From Lachnospiraceae bacterium (GTDB lineage: Bacteria; Bacillota; Clostridia; Lachnospirales; Lachnospiraceae): DNA of 25,101 nucleotides. Under the pieces are notes generated by a model that worked only from the letters and a program-made list of their open reading frames with translations, had not been told where the DNA came from and ran no database searches. Shown here in pieces: positions 15,429 to 22,594 of the stretch (positions within the stretch are counted from its first letter, which is position 1; each line of letters begins with the position of its first letter). The stretch covers positions 1 to 25,101 of the forward strand of contig CAADYR010000169.1 in the NCBI GenBank assembly GCA_900753305.1, read 5' to 3'. The position numbers and the translations under genes are program-made.

Positions 15429-15900
15429 AGTATTCACAGATGGAGCTGCAAGAGGTAATCCGGAAGGTCCAGGTGGCTATGGTGTCGTACTTCAGTATGT
15501 TGATTCCAGAGGAGAACTTCATGAAAGAGAATATAGTGCCGGATATAAAAAGACAACCAATAATCGTATGGAATTAATGGCAGTAATTACCGGTCTCGAA
15601 GCATTGACCAGGCCATGTGAGGTAGAAGTAATATCGGATTCCAAGTATGTAACAGATGCGTTCAATCAACACTGGGTAGATGGCTGGTTACGCAGGAACT
15701 GGAAAGGCAGCAACAACAATCCGGTCAAAAATGTTGATCTGTGGAAACGCCTGCTTCGTGCAAAATCACCTCATCAGGTCAAATTTACATGGGTTAAAGG
15801 ACATGCAGGTCATCCAGAGAACGAAAGATGCGATAAACTTGCTACAACTGCGGCAGATGGAAATTCACTTCTTGACGATGTAGTAGCAGAAGTGTTATGA
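15418..15900 (+). CDS. rnhA: Ribonuclease HI
   Basis: 160 aa from this start, normal for RNase HI, which cuts the RNA strand of RNA:DNA hybrids. The catalytic acidic residues are in place: D8 (FTDGAARGNPGPGG-type motif), E52 (NNRMEL), D74 (ISDSKYV) and D139, with the assisting H129 in WVKGHAGHPEN. The frame is open much further upstream, but 15418 is right: GGGAGG lies at 15407-15412 and the domain begins immediately. The start overlaps the last codons of the MutS-like gene, suggesting translational coupling. Confidence 0.95.
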   Translation: MFVKVFTDGAARGNPEGPGGYGVVLQYVDSRGELHEREYSAGYKKTTNNRMELMAVITGLEALTRPCEVEVISDSKYVTDAFNQHWVDGWLRRNWKGSNNNPVKNVDLWKRLLRAKSPHQVKFTWVKGHAGHPENERCDKLATTAADGNSLLDDVVAEVL

Positions 15901-15944
15901 TAATAATATAATTATTCAGTAAATTTGATGGAAAGGGATGCATT

Positions 15945-16088
15945 ATGGCTAATTTGATAGAATTTTTCAGAATGGTATTATCGTACCTTATGGTATTTGC
16001 TGTAATTATTGTAGTATCTGCAGCAGGCGGTTATGTTGGTGTAAAATGTTGGAAGCAGAAACCACAAGTTCCAAAAGATGATCAGTAA
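15945..16088 (+). CDS. 47-aa single-pass membrane protein, function unknown
   Basis: A short frame with a convincing ribosome site (GGAAAGGG ending six bases before the ATG). The product starts MANLIEFFRMVLSYLMVF, continues hydrophobic through VIIVVSAAGGYVGV (about residues 12-34), then ends in a short positively charged and polar tail, KCWKQKPQVPKDDQ. This predicts an N-out/C-in single helix. It lies 44 bases after rnhA and directly before a terminator, so it is the last gene of the operon. The role is unknown to me. Confidence 0.75.
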   Translation: MANLIEFFRMVLSYLMVFAVIIVVSAAGGYVGVKCWKQKPQVPKDDQ

Positions 16089-16111
16089 AATTAAATAGAG
16101 TGAATTTCAAA

Positions 16112-16143
16112 GGGAGATACTAGATATGGTATCTTCTTTTTTT
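16112..16143 (+). terminator. Terminator ending the PNP-cdd-rnhA operon
   Basis: GGAGATAC (16113-16120) pairs with GTATCTTC (16129-16136, one G-U pair) and is followed by seven T. Confidence 0.85.
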
Positions 16144-16225
16144 GAGTAATTTTTTTCAACAGTAATTTTAGAAGAATTGTAGCTTTTATATAAAAAATTT
16201 AACAGATTACTGTAGAGAGTGTTGA

Positions 16226-16254
16226 TTGACACAGGAGAGTAATTGTTCTATACT
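16226..16254 (+). promoter_or_regulatory. Sigma-A promoter of nrdDG-dut
   Basis: TTGACA at 16226-16231, a 17-base spacer and TATACT at 16249-16254. Transcription should start near 16261, at the first NrdR box. Confidence 0.85.
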
Positions 16255-16263
16255 AATATCCAT

Positions 16264-16310
16264 ACACAACATATTGTGGATGAATAAATAAATATCACAA
16301 TATAAACACA
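16264..16310 (+). promoter_or_regulatory. Pair of NrdR boxes, the second degenerate
   Basis: ACACAACATATTGTGG at 16264-16279 fits the NrdR box (acaCwAtATaTwGtgt) well. A second site at 16295-16310 keeps the left half (CACAATATA) but has lost most of the right half. The starts are 31 bases apart, the three-turn spacing typical of NrdR box pairs. NrdR would repress nrdD when dATP is plentiful. Confidence 0.7.
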
Positions 16311-16483
16311 ATTTTAGTAAGTGTATGGACTTACCAAACGACATATCCAAATGATATAACAATTCTAAAAAATCACTATAAATGTACCCGAAAGAATCAA
16401 ATTGTATTAATTTACATGACTATTTGCATACCATTTTTGCGTAGTCAGTTTATATTTGGTGTGGGGAAAAAGGAGGAAATACT
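16311..16483 (+). other. Untranslated leader of nrdD
   Basis: An AT-rich leader of about 220 bases (counting the NrdR boxes) lies between the predicted start point and the nrdD ATG. GTGTATGG at 16321-16328 is a perfect complement of CCATACAC at 16260-16267, so the 5' end of the RNA could close a stem around the NrdR boxes. I see no known riboswitch consensus, terminator or open frame here. AAAAAGGAGG just before 16484 is the nrdD ribosome site. Confidence 0.5.
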
Positions 16484-18670
16484 ATGGGGAACACGCTTGA
16501 TGTGACCGGTGATGAGGTTGATTATGGCAAATTATATCAGCCAGCCAAAGAAGTTTATGTAGTAAAAAAGGATGGAAGTAAAGAATTATTCAATGTCCAG
16601 AAGGTAATTACTGCAGTGGGTAAGTCTGCCTACAGAGCTTTGACCAAATTCTCTGATGAAGAAAAGAGACACATCTGTGAAGATGTAATTGGAAAAGTAA
16701 ATGAAATGGGATTAGATGAAGTGCCGATTCCTGTTATGCATAATATTGTAGAGAGTGCATTGGAAGATGTAAAACCTATTGTTGCCAAGAGTTATCGTGA
16801 TTATCGTAATTATAAGCAGGATTTTGTCCGGATGCTGGATGACGTATATAAGAAGAGCCAGTCTATTATGTATGTCGGTGATAAAGAAAATGCCAATACA
16901 GATTCTGCACTTGTATCTACCAAGAGAAGTCTTATATTTAACCAGTTAAATAAGGAATTATATCAAAAATTCTTTATGACTACAGAAGAGATTCAGGCAT
17001 GTCGTGATGGTTATATCTATGTACATGATATGTCTGCCAGAAGAGATACGATGAACTGCTGTCTGTTCGACGTACAGAGTGTATTGACAGGCGGATTTGA
17101 GATGGGAAATATCTGGTATAACGAACCTAAGTCTCTGGATGTTGCATTTGATGTGATCGGTGATATCGTATTAAGTGCAGCCAGCCAACAGTATGGCGGA
17201 TTCACCGTTCCCGAAGTAGATAAGATATTGGCTCCTTATGCAGAGAAGACATATCGGACTGCTGTAGAAAAATATATTAATCTTGGAATCAGCAAAGAAC
17301 GTGCGGAACAGGAAGCACTTAAGGATGTAGAACGTGAGTTTGAGCAGGGATTCCAGGGATGGGAATATAAATTTAACACAGTAGCCAGCAGCCGTGGTGA
17401 TTATCCATTCATTACCATGACAGCAGGCATCGGAACTGACCGTTTTGCCAGGATGGCAACCATTAAGATGCTGGAGGTAAGACGTAAAGGACAGGGTAAA
17501 AAGGAATGTAAGAAACCTGTACTTTTCCCTAAGATTGTATTTTTATATGATGAGAACCTGCATGGACCGGGCAAACCATTAGAGGATGTCTTTGAAGCAG
17601 GTGTTAAATGTTCTGCAAAGACTATGTATCCTGACTGGCTCAGTCTGACAGGTAAAGGCTATATTGCCAGCATGTACAAGCAGTATGGCAAGGTTATTTC
17701 TCCTATGGGGTGTCGTGCTTTCCTTTCTCCATGGTATGAAAGAGGTGGTATGCACCCTGCCGATGATAAGGATGTTCCTGTATTTGTAGGCAGATTTAAT
17801 ATTGGTGCTGTATCACTGCATTTACCTATGATTCTGGCAAAGGCAAGACAGGAGAGCAGAGATTTCTATGAAGTTCTGGACTATTATCTGAATCTGATCA
17901 GACAACTTCATATCAGAACCTATGCTTATTTGGGAAATATGAGAGCTTCCACGAACCCTCTGGCGTACTGTGAAGGTGGTTTCCTTGGTGGACATCTGAA
18001 GCTGACTGATAAGATCAAACCATTATTAAAGACAGCAACAGCTTCTTTTGGTATTACAGCTTTTAATGAATTACAGATGCTCTATAATGGTAAATCACTG
18101 GTAGAGGATGGCGAATTTGCTCTGGAAGTACTGGAATATATCAATAAAGAAGTCAATCGTTTCAAGGAAGAAGATGGCAACTTATATGCCATTTATGGAA
18201 CACCGGCAGAGAATCTGTGTGGATTGCAGGTACAGCAGTTCCGTGCGAAATACGGCATTGTAGAAGGTGTATCCGATAGAGAATATGTCAGCAACAGTTT
18301 CCATTGCCATGTAACAGAAGATATCACACCGATTCAGAAACAGGACCTGGAGTATCGTTTCTGGGAACTGTCTAACGGTGGTAAGATTCAGTATGTAAAA
18401 TATCCGATTGATTATAATATTACTGCCATCAAAACACTGGTAAGAAGAGCAATGGATATGGGCTTTTATGAAGGTGTCAATTTGTCACTGGCATATTGCG
18501 ATGACTGTGGACATCAGGAACTGGAAATGGATGTCTGCCCTAAATGCGGCAGCCGTAATCTGACCAAGATAGAACGTATGAACGGTTATCTGTCCTATTC
18601 GCGTGTACACGGTGATACCCGTTTAAATGATGCAAAAATGGCAGAAATCGCAGAAAGGAAGTCAATGTAA
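16484..18670 (+). CDS. nrdD: Anaerobic ribonucleoside-triphosphate reductase, large subunit
   Basis: 728 aa, normal for class III reductases. It reduces ribonucleoside triphosphates to dNTPs in the absence of oxygen using a glycyl radical. Residues ~25-120 form the ATP-cone allosteric domain (VVKKDGSKELFNVQKV). The 10-stranded barrel follows. The C-terminus has the zinc site C672, C675, C685, C688 (CDDC and CPKC) and the radical loop RMNGYLSYSR with Gly701 as the likely radical carrier; 27 residues follow it. The start is set by a strong AAAAAGGAGG. Its stop codon abuts nrdG, which makes the activase. Transcription is probably controlled by NrdR. Confidence 0.97.
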   Translation: MGNTLDVTGDEVDYGKLYQPAKEVYVVKKDGSKELFNVQKVITAVGKSAYRALTKFSDEEKRHICEDVIGKVNEMGLDEVPIPVMHNIVESALEDVKPIVAKSYRDYRNYKQDFVRMLDDVYKKSQSIMYVGDKENANTDSALVSTKRSLIFNQLNKELYQKFFMTTEEIQACRDGYIYVHDMSARRDTMNCCLFDVQSVLTGGFEMGNIWYNEPKSLDVAFDVIGDIVLSAASQQYGGFTVPEVDKILAPYAEKTYRTAVEKYINLGISKERAEQEALKDVEREFEQGFQGWEYKFNTVASSRGDYPFITMTAGIGTDRFARMATIKMLEVRRKGQGKKECKKPVLFPKIVFLYDENLHGPGKPLEDVFEAGVKCSAKTMYPDWLSLTGKGYIASMYKQYGKVISPMGCRAFLSPWYERGGMHPADDKDVPVFVGRFNIGAVSLHLPMILAKARQESRDFYEVLDYYLNLIRQLHIRTYAYLGNMRASTNPLAYCEGGFLGGHLKLTDKIKPLLKTATASFGITAFNELQMLYNGKSLVEDGEFALEVLEYINKEVNRFKEEDGNLYAIYGTPAENLCGLQVQQFRAKYGIVEGVSDREYVSNSFHCHVTEDITPIQKQDLEYRFWELSNGGKIQYVKYPIDYNITAIKTLVRRAMDMGFYEGVNLSLAYCDDCGHQELEMDVCPKCGSRNLTKIERMNGYLSYSRVHGDTRLNDAKMAEIAERKSM

Positions 18671-19279
18671 ATGAGATATCACAATATTACTAAGGATGAT
18701 ATGCTTAATGGTGATGGATTGCGCGTGGTATTATGGGTTGCAGGCTGTTCACATTGCTGCAAGGAATGTCAGAATCCTATGACCTGGGACCCAAATGGCG
18801 GTATTTTGTTTGATGAATCTGCCAAACAGGAGATTTTTGACCAGTTGGACAAGCCATATATATCAGGTATTACATTTTCTGGTGGAGATCCGCTTCATTC
18901 TGCGAACAGAGCAGATGTTAAGGCATTGATGGCAGAGATCAAGGTAAAATATCCTAATAAAACAATCTGGCTCTATACTGGGGATTCCTGGGAAAATATC
19001 ATGAATTATCCTCTGATGAAATATGTGGATGTATTGGTAGATGGAGAATTTCAGATAGATAAGAAGGATGTCACTTTATTATGGAAGGGCAGCAGTAATC
19101 AGAGGGTTATTGATGTACAGGCTACGTTGGCTCAGGAAGATATCTCAATACCGGTTCTGCACTGTGGCGATCATGATGATATTCCAATGGGCAGAGAGAC
19201 AGCTACAGCACCTGTCGCAGATATAGAAGAGAACATTGTAAACTTCAAGGGAAGCAGCAGAAAATGCTGTGATGCATAA
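18671..19279 (+). CDS. nrdG: Anaerobic ribonucleotide reductase activating protein (radical SAM)
   Basis: 202 aa. It generates the glycyl radical on NrdD using S-adenosylmethionine and a 4Fe-4S cluster. The cluster motif C26-x3-C30-x2-C33 lies in VAGCSHCCKECQN, and FSGGDPLHSANR follows as the SAM-binding stretch. It starts directly after the nrdD stop with its ribosome site (AAAGGAAG) inside nrdD, so coupling is likely. It is about 45 residues longer than the 154-aa E. coli protein; the extra C-terminal part is polar and ends with a Cys pair (RKCCDA). Confidence 0.95.
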   Translation: MRYHNITKDDMLNGDGLRVVLWVAGCSHCCKECQNPMTWDPNGGILFDESAKQEIFDQLDKPYISGITFSGGDPLHSANRADVKALMAEIKVKYPNKTIWLYTGDSWENIMNYPLMKYVDVLVDGEFQIDKKDVTLLWKGSSNQRVIDVQATLAQEDISIPVLHCGDHDDIPMGRETATAPVADIEENIVNFKGSSRKCCDA

Positions 19280-19305
19280 AATATTTAGAACAGATGGGAG
19301 AAAAT

Positions 19306-19761
19306 ATGCTTACGATCAAGATTAAATACTTTAATGACAAACTGGAAAAGGTCGCAAAAATTACCAAGGGAAACTGGATTGATTTAAGAGCGGCAGAAGA
19401 TGTTACTTTAAAAGCTGGAGAATTTAAATTAATTCCATTGGGAATTGCCATGGAACTTCCCAGAGGTTATGAAGCACATGTTGTTCCCAGAAGTTCAACA
19501 TTCAAGAACTATGGCATTATACAGGTTAATCATCAGGGTGTAGTAGATGGACCGGATCGAGAGACTGGTGAAGGCGGTTACTGTGGTAATGATGACCAGT
19601 GGTTCATGCCTGTCTATGCAATCAGAGATACTGAGATTCATTTTAACGACAGGATCTGTCAGTTTAGAATTATGGAACAGCAGCCTGCTCTCAATTTTGA
19701 AGAAGTCGAAGAATTGACAGGACCTAATCGCGGTGGTCATGGCAGCACAGGTAAACAATAA
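19306..19761 (+). CDS. dut: dUTP diphosphatase
   Basis: 151 aa from this start, trimeric dUTPase family. It hydrolyses dUTP to dUMP, keeping uracil out of DNA and feeding dTMP synthesis. Motifs in order: IDLRAAED (motif I), VVPRSSTF (II), VNHQGVVDGPDRETGEGGYC (III), DRICQFRIME (IV) and NRGGHGSTG (V, near the C-terminus). Motif III is longer than the common G-[IV]-[IV]-D-x-x-Y-x-G form. An ATG at 19294 would add MGEN, but its GGGAG (19296-19300) is the ribosome site five bases before 19306. It is third in the nrdDG operon and ends at the dual-use hairpin at 19783. Confidence 0.92.
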   Translation: MLTIKIKYFNDKLEKVAKITKGNWIDLRAAEDVTLKAGEFKLIPLGIAMELPRGYEAHVVPRSSTFKNYGIIQVNHQGVVDGPDRETGEGGYCGNDDQWFMPVYAIRDTEIHFNDRICQFRIMEQQPALNFEEVEELTGPNRGGHGSTGKQ

Positions 19762-19769
19762 ATAATATA

Positions 19770-19799
19770 TGAATAAAGAATGCCTCCATGGAACATACT
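19770..19799 (+). promoter_or_regulatory. Sigma-G-type (forespore) promoter of spoVAF
   Basis: TGAATA at 19770-19775, an 18-base spacer and CATACT at 19794-19799. This matches the sigma-G pattern (gHATR, 17-18 bases, CATAMTA-like) closely. Its -10 lies in the 5' arm of the terminator hairpin, so the start point (about 19806) falls in the loop. Confidence 0.7.
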
Positions 19800-19829
19800 G
19801 ACATTAATGTATGTTTCATGGAGGTTTTT
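19783..19829 (+). terminator. Terminator of nrdDG-dut that also masks the spoVAF ribosome site
   Basis: CCTCCATGGAACATAC (19783-19798) pairs with GTATGTTTCATGGAGG (19809-19824) over 16 bp with one G-U pair and a 10-base loop, followed by TTTTT. The 3' arm contains the GGAGG (19820-19824) used to start spoVAF at 19830. Confidence 0.88.
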
Positions 19830-21230
19830 ATGTATCCGGATTTCGAAGAAAATAAAAAATATCTAACGCAGGAATTGCGCGTTAAAGAAAATTTTGACAT
19901 TGTAAGCAGAGAAATCGTGGTTGGTGGTAAAAAGGCAGTTTTCTTCTTCATTGATGGCTTTTGCAAGGATGAATTAATGGAGAAATTACTGCAGTATTTA
20001 ATAGATAAAAAGCCGGAAGATATGCCATCAAATATCCAGGAGTTAAGTCAGACTTTACCCTATGTTGAGGTAGACAGCGCTACAGACTGGGATGAAATCA
20101 TTAAAAATATCTTTTGTGGTGTGTTTGCGCTCCTGATCGATGGTTATAAGGAATGTATCTTGATCGATTCCCGTACTTATCCGGCCCGTGGAGTAGAAGA
20201 ACCGGAAAAGGACAAAGTACTGCGTGGTTCCAAAGATGGTTTCGTTGAAACTATTGTATTTAATACAGCGCTGATCCGCAGAAGAATACGCAGTACAGAT
20301 CTCAGGATGGAGATATTAAGTGCAGGCAAGACCTCTAAAACAGATATTGTCCTGTGTTATATGGATTCCCGCGTTGATCAGGAATTTTTGAGTAAGATCA
20401 GAAACCGGATTCAGGATATCAAGGTGGATGCCCTTACAATGAATCAGGAAAGTCTGGCTGAATGCCTTTTTACTTCCAAATGGTATAATCCCTTTCCTAA
20501 ATTCAAATATACAGAAAGACCGGATACGGCAACAGCACAGATATTAGAGGGTAACATTATCATTCTGGTAGACAATTCGCCTTCCGCTATGATCCTTCCT
20601 ATCAGTATTCTGGATGCGGTAGAAGAAGCAGATGATTATTACTTTCCACCTGTGACGGGCACATATCTGAGGATTTCCAGATTTCTGATATTTATTATGA
20701 CTTATCTGCTTACTCCGACTTTTTTACTGATGATGCAGAATCCTCAATGGATTCCGGAACCTTTTGCTTTTATCAAAGTAAGTGATACGATCAATGTCCC
20801 TCTGGTCTGGCAATTCCTGATCCTGGAACTGGCAATTGACGGTCTGAAGCTTGCCGCGATCAATACGCCAAGCATGCTGTCAACACCTCTCAGTGTCATG
20901 GCAGCGCTGGTGCTGGGAGAATTTTCGGTAAAGAGTGGATGGTTCAACAGCGAAGTCATGTTATATATGGCATTTGTTGCAATCGCCAATTATACACACC
21001 AAAGCTACGAGCTTGGATATGCAGTGAAGTTCTTTAGAATGATCAATCTGGTACTGACTGCAATCTTTAACCTGTGGGGATATATTGCCGGGCTGCTTTT
21101 CTTTATCTTTGCAATTGGCAAGAACAAAATGGTCTCAGGACAGAGTTATTTATATCCACTCATTCCTTTTAGCTTCAAGAAATTAGGAAAAGCCCTGATA
21201 CGAGGACGATTACCGGACTCCCGGGAATAG
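19830..21230 (+). CDS. spoVAF: GerA-family spore membrane protein SpoVAF
   Basis: 466 aa from this start. SpoVAF resembles the A subunit of germinant receptors and sits in the spore inner membrane, where it helps amplify the germination signal. The N-terminus (ENKKYLTQELRVKENFDIV) and the block RPDTATAQILEGNIIILVDN are typical of SpoVAF rather than GerAA. Residues ~1-280 are soluble; about five hydrophobic segments follow (~290-455), with TPSMLSTPLSVMAALVLGEF and GWFNSEVMLYMAF between them. The frame is open further upstream, but the ATG at 19830 has GGAGG five bases before it. It is an orphan here: no spoVA genes adjoin it. Expression is likely forespore-specific. Confidence 0.9.
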   Translation: MYPDFEENKKYLTQELRVKENFDIVSREIVVGGKKAVFFFIDGFCKDELMEKLLQYLIDKKPEDMPSNIQELSQTLPYVEVDSATDWDEIIKNIFCGVFALLIDGYKECILIDSRTYPARGVEEPEKDKVLRGSKDGFVETIVFNTALIRRRIRSTDLRMEILSAGKTSKTDIVLCYMDSRVDQEFLSKIRNRIQDIKVDALTMNQESLAECLFTSKWYNPFPKFKYTERPDTATAQILEGNIIILVDNSPSAMILPISILDAVEEADDYYFPPVTGTYLRISRFLIFIMTYLLTPTFLLMMQNPQWIPEPFAFIKVSDTINVPLVWQFLILELAIDGLKLAAINTPSMLSTPLSVMAALVLGEFSVKSGWFNSEVMLYMAFVAIANYTHQSYELGYAVKFFRMINLVLTAIFNLWGYIAGLLFFIFAIGKNKMVSGQSYLYPLIPFSFKKLGKALIRGRLPDSRE

Positions 21231-21264
21231 TGTGAAAAAAACATATACGGTAGTTTTTTCACAC
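21230..21264 (+). terminator. Possible terminator at the spoVAF stop codon
   Basis: GTGTGAAAAAA (21230-21240) is perfectly complementary to TTTTTTCACAC (21254-21264), 11 bp, beginning on the last base of the stop codon. The T run is inside the stem rather than after it, so it is not a classical terminator. Confidence 0.5.
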
Positions 21265-21347
21265 GGCAAATTTGTGCCTGTGGTCCAAAGTTTGCAGGTT
21301 ACGGAAAGGCATGGTTATCAGTATGAAAAGCGTTTTTCGTTACAAAT

Positions 21348-21385
21348 ATCCAGCGGGCAGATGAATTATCTGCCTGCTGGATTTG
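21348..21385. terminator. Hairpin between convergent spoVAF and cotJC, likely terminator
   Basis: ATCCAGCGGGCAGAT and ATCTGCCTGCTGGAT form a 15-bp stem with one G-U pair around a five-base loop. T-poor flanks (TTT on one side, ATATTTG on the other strand) make it a fair but not strong terminator for either direction. Confidence 0.65.
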
Positions 21386-21388
21386 GTA

Positions 21389-21994
21389 CTATGATTTTGG
21401 ATTATCAAAAGCGGGGTTGAATGCGTAGAAGTTCTTGGAATCCAGATTATCCTGCACGATTCTCAGACTTTCGCCAAATCTTTGGAAATGGACAACTTCT
21501 CTGGCACGCAGGAATTTGATCGGTTCGACGACATCAGGATCTTTGACCAGTCTCAGGATATTATCATATGTGGTGCGTGCTTTCTGCTCTGCTGCCATAT
21601 CCTCAAACAGGTCTGTAATAGGATCACCCTTGGACTGGAATGTGGTAGCGCTGAAAGGCGTACCGCTGGCTGCCTGTGGCCACAGGGCGAGGGTATGATC
21701 TACATAATAATCGCCGAAACCGGATTCTTTGATCTGCTCCGGTGTTAAATCTCTGGTTAATTGATGCACAATCGCACAGATCATCTCAAAATGCGCCAGC
21801 TCTTCTGTACCAATATCTGTCAGGACACCAGCTACTGTGTTATAGGGCATCGTATATCGCTGCGCCAGATACCGCATGGATGCACTAAGCTCACCATCAG
21901 GACCACCATATTGCGTAATAATAATCTTGGCTATTTCCGGGTTTGTTTCTTTGATATTTACCGGAAACTGTAATCGTTTCTCATAATTCCACAT
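21389..21994 (-). CDS. cotJC: Spore coat protein CotJC (manganese-catalase family)
   Basis: 201 aa. CotJC belongs to the ferritin-like manganese catalase family and is part of the spore coat; catalase activity has been reported for clostridial members. Metal-ligand segments are visible as DIGTEELAHFEM and REVVHFQRFGE, with YDNILRLVKDP between them. The N-terminus MWNYEKRLQFPVNIKETNPE is characteristic. It starts right after the cotJB stop, with AAAGGGGG as ribosome site inside cotJB. Last gene of the cotJABC operon. Confidence 0.95.
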   Translation of the reverse strand: MWNYEKRLQFPVNIKETNPEIAKIIITQYGGPDGELSASMRYLAQRYTMPYNTVAGVLTDIGTEELAHFEMICAIVHQLTRDLTPEQIKESGFGDYYVDHTLALWPQAASGTPFSATTFQSKGDPITDLFEDMAAEQKARTTYDNILRLVKDPDVVEPIKFLRAREVVHFQRFGESLRIVQDNLDSKNFYAFNPAFDNPKS

Positions 21995-22273
21995 TTAGTT
22001 ATACCCCCTTTCCCATGGCCAATCCTGCAATGACCATTTCCATTCACGCATGGAATCATCCAGAATACTAAGTTCCAAAGGTCCATATGCCTTGGTATAG
22101 TCCTTGGTCAATTGCTTCTTCATACGGTTATATTGCCTGAATTGGTCAATTGCCTGTTGGTCATAAGGGTGCGTATCAAGATACAGATTCAAGTCTTTTA
22201 ATACGAAATCCACTTTGCTGATTTCTGTCAAAAGCCGCTGTCTTTCATTACATTTACAATTCATCATCGACAT
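21995..22273 (-). CDS. cotJB: Spore coat protein CotJB
   Basis: 92 aa, typical. A small coat protein that partners CotJA and CotJC. Family signature: LLTEISKVDFVLKDLNLYLDTHPYDQQAI near the start, then AYGPLEL and a Trp-rich end (WKWSLQDWPWE). The start follows a strong AAGGAGGAG. Its first codons overlap the end of cotJA by ten bases and its stop abuts cotJC, so the three are tightly coupled. Confidence 0.95.
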   Translation of the reverse strand: MSMMNCKCNERQRLLTEISKVDFVLKDLNLYLDTHPYDQQAIDQFRQYNRMKKQLTKDYTKAYGPLELSILDDSMREWKWSLQDWPWERGYN

Positions 22274-22434
22274 TTTTCTCCTCCTTTGAAGGGCTTATTT
22301 AATACTGGGAAAATTGTGCCAACCCGAAAAGCCTCATCCAGATTTTCGTACATGTTGCAGTTCTGCTGCCACGGAACATACGCCATCGCAACAGGAAACT
22401 GGTCCACATAGGGCATTTGTCTATAGTCCTGCAT
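22264..22434 (-). CDS. cotJA: Spore coat protein CotJA (56 aa)
   Basis: A short frame that is easy to miss. The product MQDYRQMPYVDQFPVAMAYV continues PWQQNCNMYENLDEAFRVGT and IFPVLNKPFKGG, which is the CotJA pattern (PVAMAYVPWQ, GTIFPxLxKPF). AAGGAG lies eight bases before the ATG. It is the first gene of cotJABC and overlaps cotJB by ten bases. CotJA is needed with CotJC for assembly into the coat in Bacillus. Length is slightly below that of Bacillus CotJA (~80 aa) but normal for clostridia. Confidence 0.93.
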   Translation of the reverse strand: MQDYRQMPYVDQFPVAMAYVPWQQNCNMYENLDEAFRVGTIFPVLNKPFKGGEKCR

Positions 22435-22463
22435 CAGGCATTCTCCTTGTCATAATATACGTT

Positions 22464-22490
22464 TTGGTATCATATTATGATAAGATATGT
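22464..22490 (-). promoter_or_regulatory. Candidate sigma-E promoter of cotJABC
   Basis: On the minus strand ACATATC (plus 22484-22490), a 12-base spacer and GATACCAA (22464-22471), a partial match to the sigma-E pattern. cotJ is sigma-E dependent in Bacillus. About 30 bases upstream of cotJA. Confidence 0.45.
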
Positions 22491-22508
22491 GAAAAGGTTA
22501 CAAAAATA

Positions 22509-22517
22509 TGGTATAAT
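22509..22517 (+). promoter_or_regulatory. Extended -10 promoter of the metallophosphoesterase gene
   Basis: TGGTATAAT at 22509-22517 is a perfect extended -10. The -35 region (around TGTGAA at 22488) is weak, as is common with extended -10 promoters. It lies about 80 bases before the gene. Confidence 0.6.
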
Positions 22518-22594
22518 CAGGTAATTGTAAGTCGTTATAAAGAGAACGGGACGAATTGTAAATACTAACCCAATATATAAGATTAGGAGATCAT

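Noticed and set aside
16311..16483. Cobalamin or other riboswitch in the nrdD leader
   Set aside because: No conserved riboswitch core is visible, the region is very AT-rich, and NrdR boxes already explain regulation.
21232..21420. 62-codon open frame after spoVAF (GTG start)
   Set aside because: It has no ribosome site, runs through two hairpins that look like terminators, and ends inside the 3' end of cotJC on the other strand.
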